From assembly GCA_005784505.1 (NCBI GenBank), contig VCAZ01000075.1:216501-280500 (forward strand): a stretch of DNA of 64,000 nucleotides, in the 5' to 3' direction. Below the pieces are notes generated by a model that did no database searches, had not been told where the DNA came from, and saw only the letters and a list, made by a program, of their open reading frames with translations. Within the stretch, counting starts at the first letter, position 1, and each line of letters begins with the position of its first letter. This stretch comes from Bagarius yarrelli (taxonomy: Eukaryota; Chordata; Actinopteri; Siluriformes; Sisoridae). The translations under genes and the position numbers were made by a program. Below, one piece after another: positions 48,499 to 60,025 of this stretch.

Positions 48499-51400
48499 GG
48501 GTGTTTTATTCACTTTTTATTCACTTTTTAATGAAGCAATATTTTGTTGGACTCACTGGTAAAGCAAGCCATATGTGGTGTCCGCTGATGGGGCAGATGG
48601 TCCACACATGCACACACACTTTATTTCTTCCGTTCTTGTAACATCCAAGAAGCAAGAAAATGTGAGACACTTTGCACAACCTTTTACATAGATGAAAACA
48701 TATATACAGTACGCTGGAATGGAACCAAAAAATTGGAACCAAAAGACGTTCCTATTACTTCGATATGTCAAGACTGAAAAAAAAAGTTGATTTTGATTTA
48801 AAAATGCGAAAGAATTCTACTGACTGATCTGGGGTCTCATTTTGGTTTGCGGAATCTTTCCACATTACTTGGTAAGTGGGTGAAGGGTCACTTACTGGAT
48901 AAGGAGTTGCTGGTTGCTGCTGCTTAGAAGGATGTAGGTTCAATTCCGGAACCCACCAAGCCATCAACCATGGGCCCTTAAGCAAGGCCCTTATCTGCTC
49001 AGTTGTATAGAAAAGGTAGGTTGCTCTGGATTTTTTTTTAAATATGAAGACTATAAAAAGACTTTTCTATGTTCTGATTTGAGATAATGTCTGATTATTA
49101 AAAGCGCAATACAAATAAAATTAAAATAAAATTGAAAGTTGCGTTTACCAAAAGGCAAAAAAATGAAATGTCCGTCTGGTTGAGGTGATTTAAAACATCT
49201 AAAATCAAACCTTATTGTTACATTTTCCATGTATACATTTGTAAATATGTCCTGTAAATATTTAAGGAGTGTTTCCCCGGCTTCGCCCGCAAGACTGCGT
49301 AGATCTTTTTTTCTTTGTTTTAATGATGATGTTTATCCAACTGACGGAGGCTGATTTCTAACTAGGATCGGGTCTAATCCTCTATATCATATAAAGTCTG
49401 ATACAACTTGAAATTGAAATAAATCACCACTAGCTATGATAATTAGCTGACAATATATGCTTTTTTCCTTAACTATAAACTGAATACAGTGTAGATTCAT
49501 ACCCATCAATGCCACCCATGGCCTCATGTCAACAGCGTAATTTTATAAAGTTCTTGCACTTTCTTACACTTCCTCATTACATTCAAAAGCCAAATGTCAA
49601 ATAATCAGTGATCTATGCACCTCCATTGATTTCATATTAAAGCATCAGGTCGCGTCTGCTTCCCCCAAAAGTGTACTGAATATTTTGTTGCCAAATCCGG
49701 AACTCCAACTATTCATGATCATTAACACAACATAAAACAGGACACCGCCCTCTTGCCCAAAGGGGCCTGGAGATACTCGGAAGCTCGGCATGTTTCCATC
49801 CTTATTTAGTTCCTGACTTTATTTTTTCTTTTCGACTATCTTCAGGCGAAGCCCCTTCTATTCTTCCTGACATTTGTATGTCTCGGCATGCTGAATTTTT
49901 TATTATATTTTGCATAGCTAAATGTCAGCACCTCGGAACAGCTCTTTATTGTCTGCGGTGAGAAGCAGTAAGGGTAAAAAATGGGTGGGGCAAAAATAGG
50001 CTTTATTCTCTGTAAAAATAGATAGTATTTTTGTTTTATTTTGCCCTGTTACTCAGCGCTTTTTGCTTTCATACACACCGAGATAATCACTAGCGGCTCA
50101 CCATAATACACTGATGTGCAGTGCGGGTCAGCAGAAGCACTGCCCTACATTTACAACCTAAATTCTAATATTTGTTCTATTAAATTGTATTAATTTATTC
50201 CCAAAAGTTTATTCTCTTCGTTTCAAAGTGTTTGTCTTGCTGCACGGCTTCCAGTATGTGGATTGGACCATATACAATTTTTCCTCCAATCAGAATTCAG
50301 TTTATATTTGCTGCAATGTTAATCTAATCTGCCCTTCAGAATCAGTAGTGCTGCCCATGGAACTTAAACTATATTAGCAGTAGCAGATTACTAATTGGTT
50401 AATAGTATTAAAGACTGTTTCTTTAACCAATCAGCCCAATGACGTCAGCATTTTCTGTCCTCTGATTGGTTGATTAGAGTAAAACTGTCCAAACAGTTTG
50501 ACCAGTTTTGCTCTTACATTGGCTGACAGAGGAATGAAAATTGACTTGATCTCGGACATACTTAAAAATCGGTTTTCAAGGCGGACTTTTCCAAAAAAAG
50601 ATCAAAAGAAGAGTTCGGTTAACCCTGTAGCTAACTAGCTTGTCTCAGCCCGGGAAAGAGTTTCCAGACCAGTTCCGACAAATGGTAACACTGTCCTACA
50701 CCCTTTAAATGTATTATATATTTTCTTTATATTTTTAATGTTTGTGTCATGTTGTAAGATAAATACTGATTGCGACACGTTAATGGTGGTATTAAGTGGT
50801 GTATTAGTCGGTTAAGTCTCCACCGAAGGCTCAGGTACCAAATGCACCACCCGCCACTGTTATAATATAGTATAGTAGCTTAACAAGTGCTTTATCACAG
50901 AGTTACAGTATTTCGAAGTTACAATTGTTTGTAAATATAATAATACCCTGGTACCTATTCTTCTTCCCCCACTTACCCAAAATAGATTATGTGGAATTCG
51001 GGATTAGCGATCGTACTACATGCTTAATTTGTAGCCAAATTCTGCGGCTGCATGCTTTGCCCTTAAAGCTAACCTTAGAAATAATAATAAAAATGCAGAC
51101 ACTCTCTGATTGATGAGGTGTGAAAGCCTTTCGTGTTGTTCATCTCTGTCTTTTTTTTTTTTTTTTTTAAAGATTTCATACTTTTCCTTCATGCAAATGC
51201 TGCCCCCTCAAAATGTCCTTCAGAAAAGAAAAAGGTTCCAATAAGCTACACTGCGGAGATAAATATGTGCAGTTGAAAGCCTTAGGAATGAGAAGCCCCA
51301 AGATGAAAAACAAAATCTATTTTATAGAGACGCTGGTCTCCAGGATTATTATATGACATCAATTTTTCGGTGGGCGTGAGAGTAAAACACTTTCGCTTCT

Positions 51401-54400
51401 GAGGAAATTGAAAAAACGGGTAGGTTTATTTACATTACATGCTGCATGAGAGATTTATAAGCGAAGTGCAACTGGATATAATTTACGGCTTAATTCATGC
51501 GAATGAAATCGAACTGAAATGCACTTGAAAACGAGGGCATAAGAGGACACTAGAGGGACTTAAAAAAAAAAAAAGAGCATGATGCAACGGATTTGTTTAA
51601 AAGATAAACGCACGCTTGCGCTCTGCTCTAAGTAAAGACGTTTACATGAGAAGACAGCATTTCTCCTGTTGCCCTCTCTCTTACATCATCTTTCAAGCCT
51701 GAACACCCCTCCCACACCTTTCTGTGTACTCTAATTTAATGGACGATGAGTCTTAAATGAACACTCAAGAAAAAAAAAATATACACAGCAAACAGATGGA
51801 CATATGCTTGACTTCAATAGTCCTTCGTTGCTGGATGAGCAGTGTCCTCATTTCAGGTTTCCCAACCGCAAACATGCGTTTGTTTTTTTTTTTTTTGTTT
51901 TTTTTAGCAATCTGTTGTTTCCCTGGCTATGACACAATCTGGAGAACTTCTAATAAATCACAATTAGGAAACCACAAAAGTGCTGTGCTCAGGCAGAACT
52001 GCCACTTTTTTGTCCTTTTCCCCTGAGCTAGTCGCGGCTGAGTGGATTGATTAGCTATTAGCCAATTAATAGTCGATTAGACCTCATTTGCAAGTCCAGC
52101 AAAATTCACAACTTGAATGCTCATGAGTATGTTTCAGTTCTACTGGTACTTTAAGCACTTCTGAAGGGGAAAAACCTGACTGGATATTTAAAATGGAAAT
52201 GAAGAAATGGCATACAGACACGCTAAAGCTAACGCTAGCCAGGCTATTTGTTTTAGCAGATTTATTACACACCTAATTCTATTAACTGTTCTGAAATAGA
52301 CTTTAGGTAGCTAAACGGTCCTGAATGGCGCCGGTCGCAATCACCGTTCGATTGCACTTTAGGGTAATAATGATTCATAAATAAATACACACTGAGCTCC
52401 TCCTCCTCTCCTGGGATGAAGAAAAAAACATCTTAGCTGAGGCTTTTTCTGTATTTCCTTGCTTTTGATCCTCTTTCAACTTTCTCTTCCACCTGCCCTG
52501 ACCTTTTCCATCGCTTCTCTCCTTCTTTATGTGCGAAGTGCTTTATTAAACGCCTCCCTGACTCTTACCTCACAATTATCTCTCTTTTTCTCTCGCACTC
52601 TGTCTCCCTCTTAAAGCATATCTGCTCATGTTTGACATTAATTTGCAGCGTAAAATCCTTGTACTGAACTAATCGCTTTATACGCTCATGAGGGGAACTA
52701 GGAAGGTTTAATTCACAGCACATTAATATGAGTGTGAGTTCTTGCTAATTGTCAAGGGAAAGGGGGAATAGGGGGGGGGCAAAAGAAAAAAATAATAACC
52801 AATAAGCTATGTATTTTTTTGTGGGTAGCTTCTTCAGTTACTTTCAGCTCTTATGTGTGTTTCTTTTCTTTTCTTTTCTTTTTTTTCTTTTCTTTTCTTT
52901 TCTGTTCTTTTCTTTTTATTTAATTCCTGCCACATTCTTTCCTTTATCCTTCCTTCCTTTTTTCATCCTGCCATCTTTTTTTCCTTCCTTTTTTATTCCT
53001 TCTTTCTTTCCTGGCACCTAGCAATTTAATGAACCAGACAATCTCCATTACACACTTTTTGTTTTTCTGTCTTTTCCTTTCCTTTCCTTTCCTTTCCTTT
53101 CCTTTCCTTTCCTTTCCTTTCCTTTCCTTTCCTTTCCTTTCCTTTCCTTTCCTTTCCTTTCCTTTCCTTTCCTCTTCTCTCCTCTTTCTCTTTCCCTTTC
53201 CTTTTACTATCCTTTCTTTTCCATTCCTTTTCTTTCCTTTCTTTTCCTTTTAAGAAAATGCTCTCTACACTTATCTGTACATATTAGTCAATTTTTCTTC
53301 CCAACATTTGCGAGAAGTCTTTCTTTACTTACTTAATTACTTACTCCATTTTTTCCAGGCCCAATAAAAACACACATTTTTCCCCTCTAAAAGATCTCTA
53401 AAAGTTAAGTAAATACATTTACCATCATATTGCAAGCGCAACAAACTGTCCAAATCTAAATATTTCATGTACGTTTCCGTTATTTTTTTTTCTATAAGCA
53501 GTAACCGGTAAAAAAAACGGTGGACGAGTTCCAGTGAATGCATTACTAAGCGCTGTGGTTGGGTCATATTCAATCTTCTGTCAAATCCAGTAGCAGTGAC
53601 ATTTTCCTAATCCGATTTCATACTCGATGATGATCCATAGATCGCATATTAATGTTTTAGCTACAGAAATAACGCCTGGCTGATGTTTTATGCCATTTGC
53701 CTCTTTTGTTGGTTTCTTAAGCATATTGAAGACTATTGGCAACAATATTCGTCCTCCACTGTATAATTAGCCAAGTTATGTGGGTATTTATTTAGCTTCG
53801 TTCAAAGATAATTTATAAAGGATTATATTTTGTGTATATTTTAATGAATCACTTTACCTTTGCTATATTACACATTCACTAAGGTTACATATAATTGTGT
53901 ATAACATAGTTTTTACTGGGTAAAGTAGGCTGTTTGTGCTGAAGTAGGTTTATTGGTGGTGGTGGTGGGGTGACAGTCACTGCAGACCTGCATGACAAGG
54001 AAATAGGCCAAGACATTTTAGGTTTGCTTAACATCAGAAAAACTAGGACACCGTGGTCGGTGTTGCCGCTTCAAAGCTCAAGGGTCGCAGGAAGGATTTC
54101 TTGTGGACCGGTTATCATAAATTGTCGCTAGCTATAGGAATCTGTCACCAAAAGCTGTTTAACATATTTAGCTGTACATATTAGAAATAAGAGTCTTTTT
54201 ATTTTAAACCCAAACGTTTTCAGCGTCAGCTTGTAGGAATCAATAATTGCATGACACAAAAAGAGTTTTCACACTGAACGCACCTTAAATCAGGTAACAC
54301 CCAAGAGCTGCTATTTTCCAGTCTCTTGTATTTCTTTCACCGTCACATACACAGGTATCACCTATATTAGCATTAATTAGCATCCAGGGGATGGATATCA

Positions 54401-56964
54401 GAGCTAGTGAGAAAGAATAAGGTCTGCCTCTTTTGCACAGGAATTTAACAAACTAGGGTAAAGAAAGGTAGAGCGAGATGGAGTGCAAGAAGAAAAAAAT
54501 AAGTCAAGCTCACAGGGCAAAGTGATGTGAAAATTAGACAAGGTTTTTTAGCTAAGGACGTGGACGTGCTTGCACGCAATCTAAAAGCCTCTTGACCTTA
54601 TGTCCTGTTTTGGCCAAGTTGACCCATTTTAAAGTTTTACCAAAATTGGAACAAAGCTCTCCAGCACTCGTTACATGCTCTCTAATTAGCAAGCAAGATT
54701 CTATTCAGGTCATTTTGGCCTGCACGTAGCCTAATAAATAAAAAAAAAGTGTTTTAAAAAGGTTTTGTTCCTTCATCTTACAGACCTGTTTCTGGATGGC
54801 ACATCCCATGCTGGTTACAGTCACATGGCACACAGGGGGAATAAGGCCCGTCATTAGGACTATCGCGGGTGAAACCTGGTGCACACAGCTCGCAAAACTG
54901 GCCCATGAATCCCAAAGGACAAGCACACACCTCAACCCAGGGGGCAGGTGGCGTTAGCGGGATGTTGGTGAAGGACTCAGTCGGTGTTGCAGACATCAGC
55001 GTGACTCCGGACAGCTGGGAGGTATCTGTGAGTGGAGCAAGGGATGAAAGGGTCAATCTAAGGTTATTTACCATTTATACAAAACGTCCAGACAGCTTTA
55101 ACCTTCATCAGTCTGATACTGTTCTAGGTTTGTAAAACATGGAAACTTTCAAAAGGGACGTTCAAAATCGGGACTTAGAAAAGCAGACAGTCCTCCTAGT
55201 TCTGGTTCACTAGCAGCCATATTCCTGCTCCTTCTTATTTTCTATTTGCTAGTGCATTAAGTCAGAGGTGTTAAGAGCATGGGGATACTTGTAGAAAAAG
55301 ACTGCCTTCGACTGAACACATTAATAGATCATGAACATTCCAAAGATTAATGACTCTCGTTCAAAGAGGTGCGTTGAATGATAAATTAGGTTTTTAAGCC
55401 TTTAAACTAAACTATTCATACATCAGTGTAAAGGTTAAATAGTTGGCTTGTCTCTAATACAGTGACAGATATTTTGGGTTTAATTGACTTTGGACCAGCT
55501 CGGCCCCTTTTGTATTGATCTTTCCTATGAGGATACTATAAGGAAAGGTATTAAAAAAATTAAGATAAGACAACAGCGTTCAATTTAGCATGAGTTAATT
55601 GATTTGTAACTTATTTTTATTACGCAATACTATATACAATATACCAAAACCAAAAAATTTACTTAGTGGGGACTTAGTGGGCAACGTTTTAAATATGTAA
55701 AGTTGGCCCAACATTGACAGCCTGGCGGATGAATCTTGACCATCCCAATCCTTTGATTAACAATCCAGAGCCCTAACCATTTGAGCTACCACTGCCCCTT
55801 TATTTTACCTTCATTTTCCTGGTTGGTAGCTTTAAAGAAAAACAAAGAAATACATCAATTTTAGATGTAATAGTTTTATTGTCATTGTTTAAAGTGAAAG
55901 ACTTTCTAGTGATTTCTGACAGAAAGAGAGACCACTGACGAGTCCAGGGAATGTGTGGAGAAAAAAACAGCTATGACAGCTGCCCCTAAACCTTAAAACA
56001 GAACAGAAGGTGGTGGAACAGCTTTGTAGGTACGTCCTTGCAGAAAATAGACACACCTATTCAGCAATTACCTATCATACCAACCTTTACCCTTTACCCC
56101 TTTTCACCTCACAGACATAGACAAATTCAACAAAATTGAAAAGATATAGGGAACCTGCAGCCAATTGCAGGGGATTCTGGGCACCTTCACACATCTTGTG
56201 GTTGTGGCACTAACCCATCAGAAGGCACACTGAGCGCATCCCTACTGAAACAATTGTCTATGTAGTTTGGGAGACAACCTATGCTTTGATTTAACATGAA
56301 GATACTCCACACACACTGGGCACTGGAAAAAAATCGATTCCCATTCTAGAGGCGTGAGACATTTTTTTAATTATGTGGTACAATAATACAAAATCAACCA
56401 ACAAACCAATTCTTGAAAATCTTCTAGATATACTGAATCTCCCATCCCCAGCTAATGCATTTTCTGGAAGTTTCTGTAATCTATTCTAAAATTTAGCTTT
56501 TTAATTTAATTTTATTTAGTATACTGTTTTAGCAAATTTCTGCCATTCATTTAATAACATAACCACTGGCAAATTCATACCAATTCCCAAGAACCGACTC
56601 TGACCCCTCTTGTTGTTTTTTCTCTGAGCCCCTTTAATTCTCTTTACCTCTTGCTCACTCAGACTGCTGATGCTGGCAGGGTGAATTTTCGATATATAAA
56701 TAAATCGAAAGAAACACGAAAAAAAGAGAAAGGGTTTTTTTTTTCCCAGCTCCCTACGGCTCTTAGAAATAATGTTAAAATGACGCATACACATCATGCT
56801 ACCTGCAGGAACCGCCATACTTGCTTGTGCTTACATACAGCTACATACGTGCAGAGATGTACAGACTCTGGAAAGCCGTTTTGCTTTTAGCAACCCCAGG
56901 GGATCATTTCTAGTTGTCGCTACACATATAAAGTAAGGCATATCTCTCTCTCTGGCAGCTGTCA

Positions 56965-56997
<33 letters not shown>

Positions 56998-59260
56998 TGT
57001 TGCAGAGCAAAGCAGCCAAGATTGTAATGGGACATTTGACAAATGAATAATAATGGGCTAATAATCCATTTCCTGTGGAAAAGACAGTGCAATATCAGTA
57101 AAATAGAAAGCTTTGTCGAATGTTATTTCTTTTTTAAATCCTCCGGGTGGTAAGTGACCTCGCAAGGTTGTTTCAGGATTTGTATGGGATACAAATCATT
57201 AGTACTTTTCTTCTTGTCATAGTCAAGCTATCAGTTTCTGTGCATGTGTTTGGGAGTAATGCCAAAGCAAGGTGAGTTGCCAGTAGGTACGAGGTTGGTC
57301 TTAAGTCATAAAGTCTTAGGAGGAAGCTGTTATTGTGTCACATGCACAAAACAATAAAAACACAGTTGGGGTCAGAACACAGAGTCAGACATGTTAATGC
57401 TCCCCTGGGGCTAGAAGGGTTGTACGGGTCTTGCTCAGTGGCAACAGCGGCAGCTTGGCAGTTAAGGTCCTGCGTTGGTATTAGGAAGATCAACAACTCA
57501 GGAACATATTTATGCCCTCATTGCCTTAACAATTTTTAATGTCTGTGACACACAGCACTGCTCAGGGCTGTTTGGAGGATAGGTTGGGGGCAAATGAAAT
57601 TCGTTATTGTTTGAATATTGTTGCATATATGGATTATTAATCAAAATGGCCCATAGAAAGAGTTAATCATTAATCAACTTGGTCCATAGCTTTAAATACT
57701 TTAAGACCCACTGCACAGATAAAGGCAAATCTATTGAGGCATACCTCTGGTCAACTGGCTATAGCATAGGGCTGGATCAAAATGCTAGCTCTTGTTACAG
57801 GAAAATTGTAAATTCAAATTCCGAAGCTGCTAACAAGCCAATGGTGGGCCATGTCACCCTTAAACGCTCACCCAAAGGCTTTGATTCTGCCTTAATTCTA
57901 TGTTTACCTATGTAGACCCAGAAACAATGCTGCTTTCATCATGTTCCTATATCAGTCAAATCTGTATTCTGCTGCTCTCTGCAATCGGCATGCCGACTAT
58001 TCTTGCTCTAAACACTATAAAATGCAATCTCTCCGCTCCCTGCCCTAAAGCAGATTCTATTCACATTCCTGAGCCTTTTTGCTTTACGACTTCATATTAA
58101 AAAAGATTCAGTTTTAACATCTTAATGTAATGCTAATAATTAATCTATTTACAAGTTACTTATTAAAATACTTTGCATGTACAATATCTACAAAAACAGA
58201 CAAAATATCTGTAAAATATCTACAAAAACAGATATTTCAATGCAACCTAACACTTACAGTTTTGTCCTCCTACATTGCTGATGTGCAGCATAGTCACGTT
58301 GTTGAGCAAATGTCGAAACTCAAATGGAGTAAGCGATGGATTGACTTCAGTCTCGCTTAACCTATAGGTCAAAAAGACAGTTATTAGAACAATTTCTTTG
58401 TACAGGCACGTGGGTGTGGTGTGTGTCCATAACAGACATAGTAATGGACAAATTCAACAAAATTGAAAAGATATAGGGAACCTGCAGCTAATTGCAGGGG
58501 ATTATGGGCACTTTTAGACAGACACCTTGTGGTTGAGGCACTAACCCATCACAAGGCACGCTGAGCGCATCCCTACTGAAACAATTGTCTTTAGACCCTG
58601 GGAGACCTATGCTTTGATTTAGCATAAAGATACTCCACACACACTGGGCGCTGAAGTGCACTGGCATTTTTTAATTATGTGGTACAACAATACAAAATCA
58701 ACCAACAAACCAATTCTTAAAAAATTCTCTAGATTACTGAATCTCCTTTTAAGGAAATGGCGTCCCCAGCTAATGCATTTTCTAGATTATTAAAAGTTAG
58801 AGTTTAGCTCTATCTCTACTTTATTTACTATACTGGTTTAGAAAATCTCTGCTGTTCATTTAATAACATAACCATTGGCATATTCATACCAATTTCCAAG
58901 AGCTGACTCTGACCCCCTTGTTGCATCTTAGAGAGGTCAGAACTCAAGGCGGGCTTAATACTGGCCAATACTTTCATTTTTCTTTTATACAAGTATACAA
59001 GAAGTCACTTCTGCTCTAAAACTGAAGCCCAGTGTACTTATACGTTATATAAACGTTTTTACATATACTGTACCTGAGTGTGAAGATGTTACGAGGAGTG
59101 TGGCTAGTCTCACTATCCGCATACATGTCTCCACTGACTGACAGTCCAGACCCTTCCAGAACCACAGTCACAATCTTGGGCAGGAGCTCATGTGATTCTG
59201 CCGTAAAGGACAAGGTGAGGTGCTGGCCGTAACTTAGCAGTTGATTTCCCAGAAACTTTG
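30932..59260 (-). CDS. lamc3: lamc3, laminin subunit gamma-3, C-terminal 1090 codons; 5' part off window
   Basis: Basement-membrane glycoprotein chain. Exons in transcript order: 59074-59260, 58258-58361, 54786-55025, 44326-44514, 43249-43500, 43002-43155, 42583-42725, 42293-42471, 39511-39697, 39096-39346, 38657-38733, 37323-37457, 35507-35741, 35215-35358, 33729-33831, 32971-33173, 32181-32321, 31362-31461, 30932-31179 (TAA); 3272 bases, every junction in phase. Order of domains: laminin IV type A (KFLGNQLLSYGQHLTLSF), cysteine-rich LE modules, then a long coiled coil with many Asn-linked sequons, ending in LPKTCPERK. The Cys near the end is the usual inter-chain disulfide site. Gamma-3 rather than gamma-1 is called from the short tail after that Cys, the divergent domain II start and the aif1l neighbour. 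Human LAMC3 has 1575 aa, so about 480 residues (signal peptide, LN domain, first LE modules) lie beyond the right edge. Confidence 0.94.
32033..32150. repeat. dispersed element beside a lamc3 donor site
   Basis: 'catcgtatgtcacgtgataa' and 'atatcaacatggtggatgaa' match the element at 40566-40715. It ends about 30 bases from the donor of exon 32181-32321. Confidence 0.55.
34205..35195 (+). repeat. tandem array of SINE tRNA-like halves, about 8 units of ~110 bp
   Basis: The phrase 'gggttcaagtcccagggcca' plus 'ccaagctgcaatt..tgagcaag..taactgctttaactgtataaataagataatgattggaag' recurs about every 107-113 bases (for example near 34249, 34362, 34565, 34670, 34921, 35033, 35141). Only the second unit, ending near 34470, still has the SINE 3' tail. 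It ends just before the lamc3 exon at 35215. Confidence 0.8.
36399..36429 (+). repeat. (TG)n microsatellite
   Basis: About 15 uninterrupted units in a lamc3 intron. Confidence 0.95.
37030..37230 (+). repeat. second block of the SINE-derived tandem units
   Basis: About two units of the same kind ('aagataatgatcggaaggtt', 'cctgagcaagatctttaacc') in a different lamc3 intron, ending about 100 bases before exon 37323-37457. Confidence 0.7.
37595..37690 (+). repeat. SINE fragment
   Basis: 'gttcacgtcccagcaccact' and 'gcccttaagcaaggccctta'. Confidence 0.6.
37950..38300 (-). mobile_element. fragment of a common teleost retroelement (antisense)
   Basis: Words 'cttcagaggtcgccacagca', 'catcctcttcacttacaccc', 'ttcatgtcctcatttatcac' and 'ctaatcctgtccgaccttgt' belong to a very abundant fish repeat, probably a LINE read in reverse. 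No open frame remains. Confidence 0.5.
39901..39994 (+). repeat. perfect tandem duplication, 2 x 47 bp
   Basis: 39901-39947 and 39948-39994 are identical base for base, which suggests a recent event. Confidence 0.95.
39995..40530. other. unidentified stretch with two overlapping short ORFs
   Basis: Less AT-rich intronic stretch with open frames at 39995-40186 and 40152-40460 (+). Neither protein is recognised. It could be a remnant of a mobile element; no function is proposed. Confidence 0.3.
40566..40715. repeat. dispersed element, second copy
   Basis: 'tatcatatgtcacgtgtcaa' and 'aagtagtatgcgatctcaag'; the family is common in fish introns. Confidence 0.55.
41333..41590. repeat. 12-bp minisatellite
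   Basis: About twenty units of the type 'gatcgaaaccaaat', with indels and variants (gaacg, aacca). A shadow frame of repeated Phe-Asp-His-Leu-Val appears on the - strand. Confidence 0.9.
42293..44514 (-). CDS. lamc3: lamc3 LE (laminin EGF-like) module exons
   Basis: Five exons (44326-44514, 43249-43500, 43002-43155, 42583-42725, 42293-42471) coding eight-cysteine LE modules in series. Signature pieces are CDCTDFTTGPSCERC, CDCNENTDPNAVGVC, CLCLRHVTGRDCGRC, CTCRTGIEGKMCDVC and CPCRQGFIGYKCDKC. The second exon holds the module equivalent to the nidogen-binding module of gamma-1; it reads NTDPNAV where gamma-1 has NIDPNAV. Confidence 0.93.
43740..44140 (+). repeat. (TTTTR)n-like low-complexity region
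   Basis: Repeated 'gttttatgttttgtttt' and 'agtttattttagttttg' units; the + strand has almost no A-rich or C-rich stretch. Lies in a lamc3 intron. Confidence 0.85.
45436..45540 (+). repeat. diverged SINE fragment
   Basis: Diverged tRNA-like half with 'tgaaatcccaggactgtcac' and 'cccccaactgctcagctggg'. Confidence 0.45.
45770..45875 (-). repeat. diverged SINE fragment, reverse
   Basis: 'gttaagggccttaacaaaga' and 'aaccactgagctaccatttc', the reversed tRNA-like half. Confidence 0.5.
46505..46860 (+). repeat. dispersed element copy 1
   Basis: Shares 'cagaagcactgccctacatt', 'tctaatctgccaaagccttc'-like and 'aaagactgtttctttaacca' with 50125-50430, then 'ggtaccaaatgcaccgccct', found again at 50833. 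Confidence 0.7.
47130..47275 (-). repeat. tRNA-derived SINE, reverse
   Basis: Reverse-complement of the full element: 'ggcagacgcccttatccata' through 'gggttaagggccttgctcag' to 'ccaacaccttaaccatgagc'. Confidence 0.8.
47925..48115 (+). repeat. tRNA-derived SINE, full length
   Basis: 'ggtagcttagtggttaaggt' at the 5' end, the B-box region, and the tail 'ctggataagggcgtctggca'. Confidence 0.85.
48900..49035 (+). repeat. SINE fragment
   Basis: 'gttcaattccggaacccacc' and 'ggcccttaagcaaggccctt'. Confidence 0.65.
50125..50860 (+). repeat. dispersed element copy 2, with ~390 extra bases
   Basis: Same ends as 46505-46860, but with about 390 additional internal bases (about 50435-50830). Confidence 0.65.
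53070..53174 (+). repeat. (TTCCT)n pentanucleotide array, about 20 units
   Basis: Uninterrupted 'tttcctttcc' units, flanked by other C/T-rich DNA from 52855 to 53250. Confidence 0.95.
54786..59260 (-). CDS. lamc3: lamc3 laminin IV type A domain exons
   Basis: Three exons (59074-59260, 58258-58361, 54786-55025). They carry the jelly-roll domain IV, from FLGNQLLSYGQ through LTPFEFRHLLNNVT to SGVTLMSA, then APWVEVCACPLGF, where the interrupted LE module resumes, and a full Cys motif CDCNQHGMCHPETG. The junction residues are Arg (AG|G), Tyr (T|AT) and Gly (G|GT). Confidence 0.92.
55708..55800 (-). repeat. SINE fragment, reverse
   Basis: 'aaccatttgagctaccactg' is the reversed A-box end of the SINE. 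Confidence 0.45.
56112..56610 (+). repeat. direct repeat copy 1 (~490 bp)
   Basis: Closely matches 58436-58925, sharing runs such as 'aaattcaacaaaattgaaaa', 'gagcgcatccctactgaaac' and 'caaaatcaaccaacaaacca'. Confidence 0.85.
58436..58925 (+). repeat. direct repeat copy 2 (~490 bp)
   Basis: Partner of 56112-56610, same orientation, 2.3 kb away, beginning 75 bases outside the lamc3 exon 58258-58361. Confidence 0.85.
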
Positions 59261-59799
59261 CTGTTAGACAAAACAAAGCAAAATAATCTCTGTTATCTTT
59301 GTTTCCAAGGCCACAATTTTCAGCTAAATAATTTAGGAAACATTATGAGAACGTTATGGTTATAAGCGGGGCTCTGTTATAAGTTCAAAATCCCACAAAT
59401 AACAAAAAGAAATGGGCTACATCCTTGTTCTGCAGACGAGTAAAAGGGTTCTCTGATGTCCCAGCCATGTCTGTGCTGAAGAATTAGTGTATGTGGACAG
59501 TCTTGTAATTGCCTTTCATCACATTTATTACTTGTAAAGGAATGTCCCCAATAATAAAAACTGTCAGTTATTGCTATCATTCTGGGTACATTAGGTGTCC
59601 AACATGTACTGATATAATGATTTTTTATAAAATATTGTTCTCTAATTAGCATGTTTTGTGCCGATTTAACAGCAAACAATACAGATTCCGACTTTATTCA
59701 TCCGTCTGTGACTCAAGCCTTTCATTAGTTTGAATGTTCTGCCTTTATGGTGGCATGAAACGCAATGACAGTTGCGTATGTTATTGGGGTTTCCAGACT

Positions 59800-60025
59800 A
59801 CTGATGCATAACCACATATACACACTACTGCACCCTCTGTACAATTTTTACCCACCTCTGTAATTATCAACCTCATAACCTTATTTATTACACTGTTATT
59901 TATTGTAAATAAGCCACTTATGCACTTCTGGTTAGATGCTAACTGCATTTCTTTGGCTCTGTACATGTACCTTGCACAATGACAATAAAGTTCTAATCTA
60001 ATCCAATCAATCTAATCTAATCTAA
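59800..60025 (+). mobile_element. non-LTR retrotransposon 3' end, copy 2
   Basis: Second copy of the element at 2330-2625, ending in repeated 'aatctaatct' units, typical of LINE tails. Confidence 0.6.

Larger units (their letters stand above)
44515..54785. other. lamc3: 10.3-kb lamc3 intron, repeats only
   Basis: Between the laminin IV exon and the next LE exon no coding exon or RNA gene was found. It contains SINE copies (45436-45540, 45770-45875, 47130-47275, 47925-48115, 48900-49035), a dispersed element in two copies (46505-46860, 50125-50860), (GAAA)n at 45593-45620, (GA)n at 48466-48494 and a pentanucleotide array at 53070-53174. Confidence 0.7.

Noticed and set aside
53029..53253. 74-codon frame of Phe-Leu-Ser-Phe-Pro repeats
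   Set aside because: Translation of the (TTCCT)n array.
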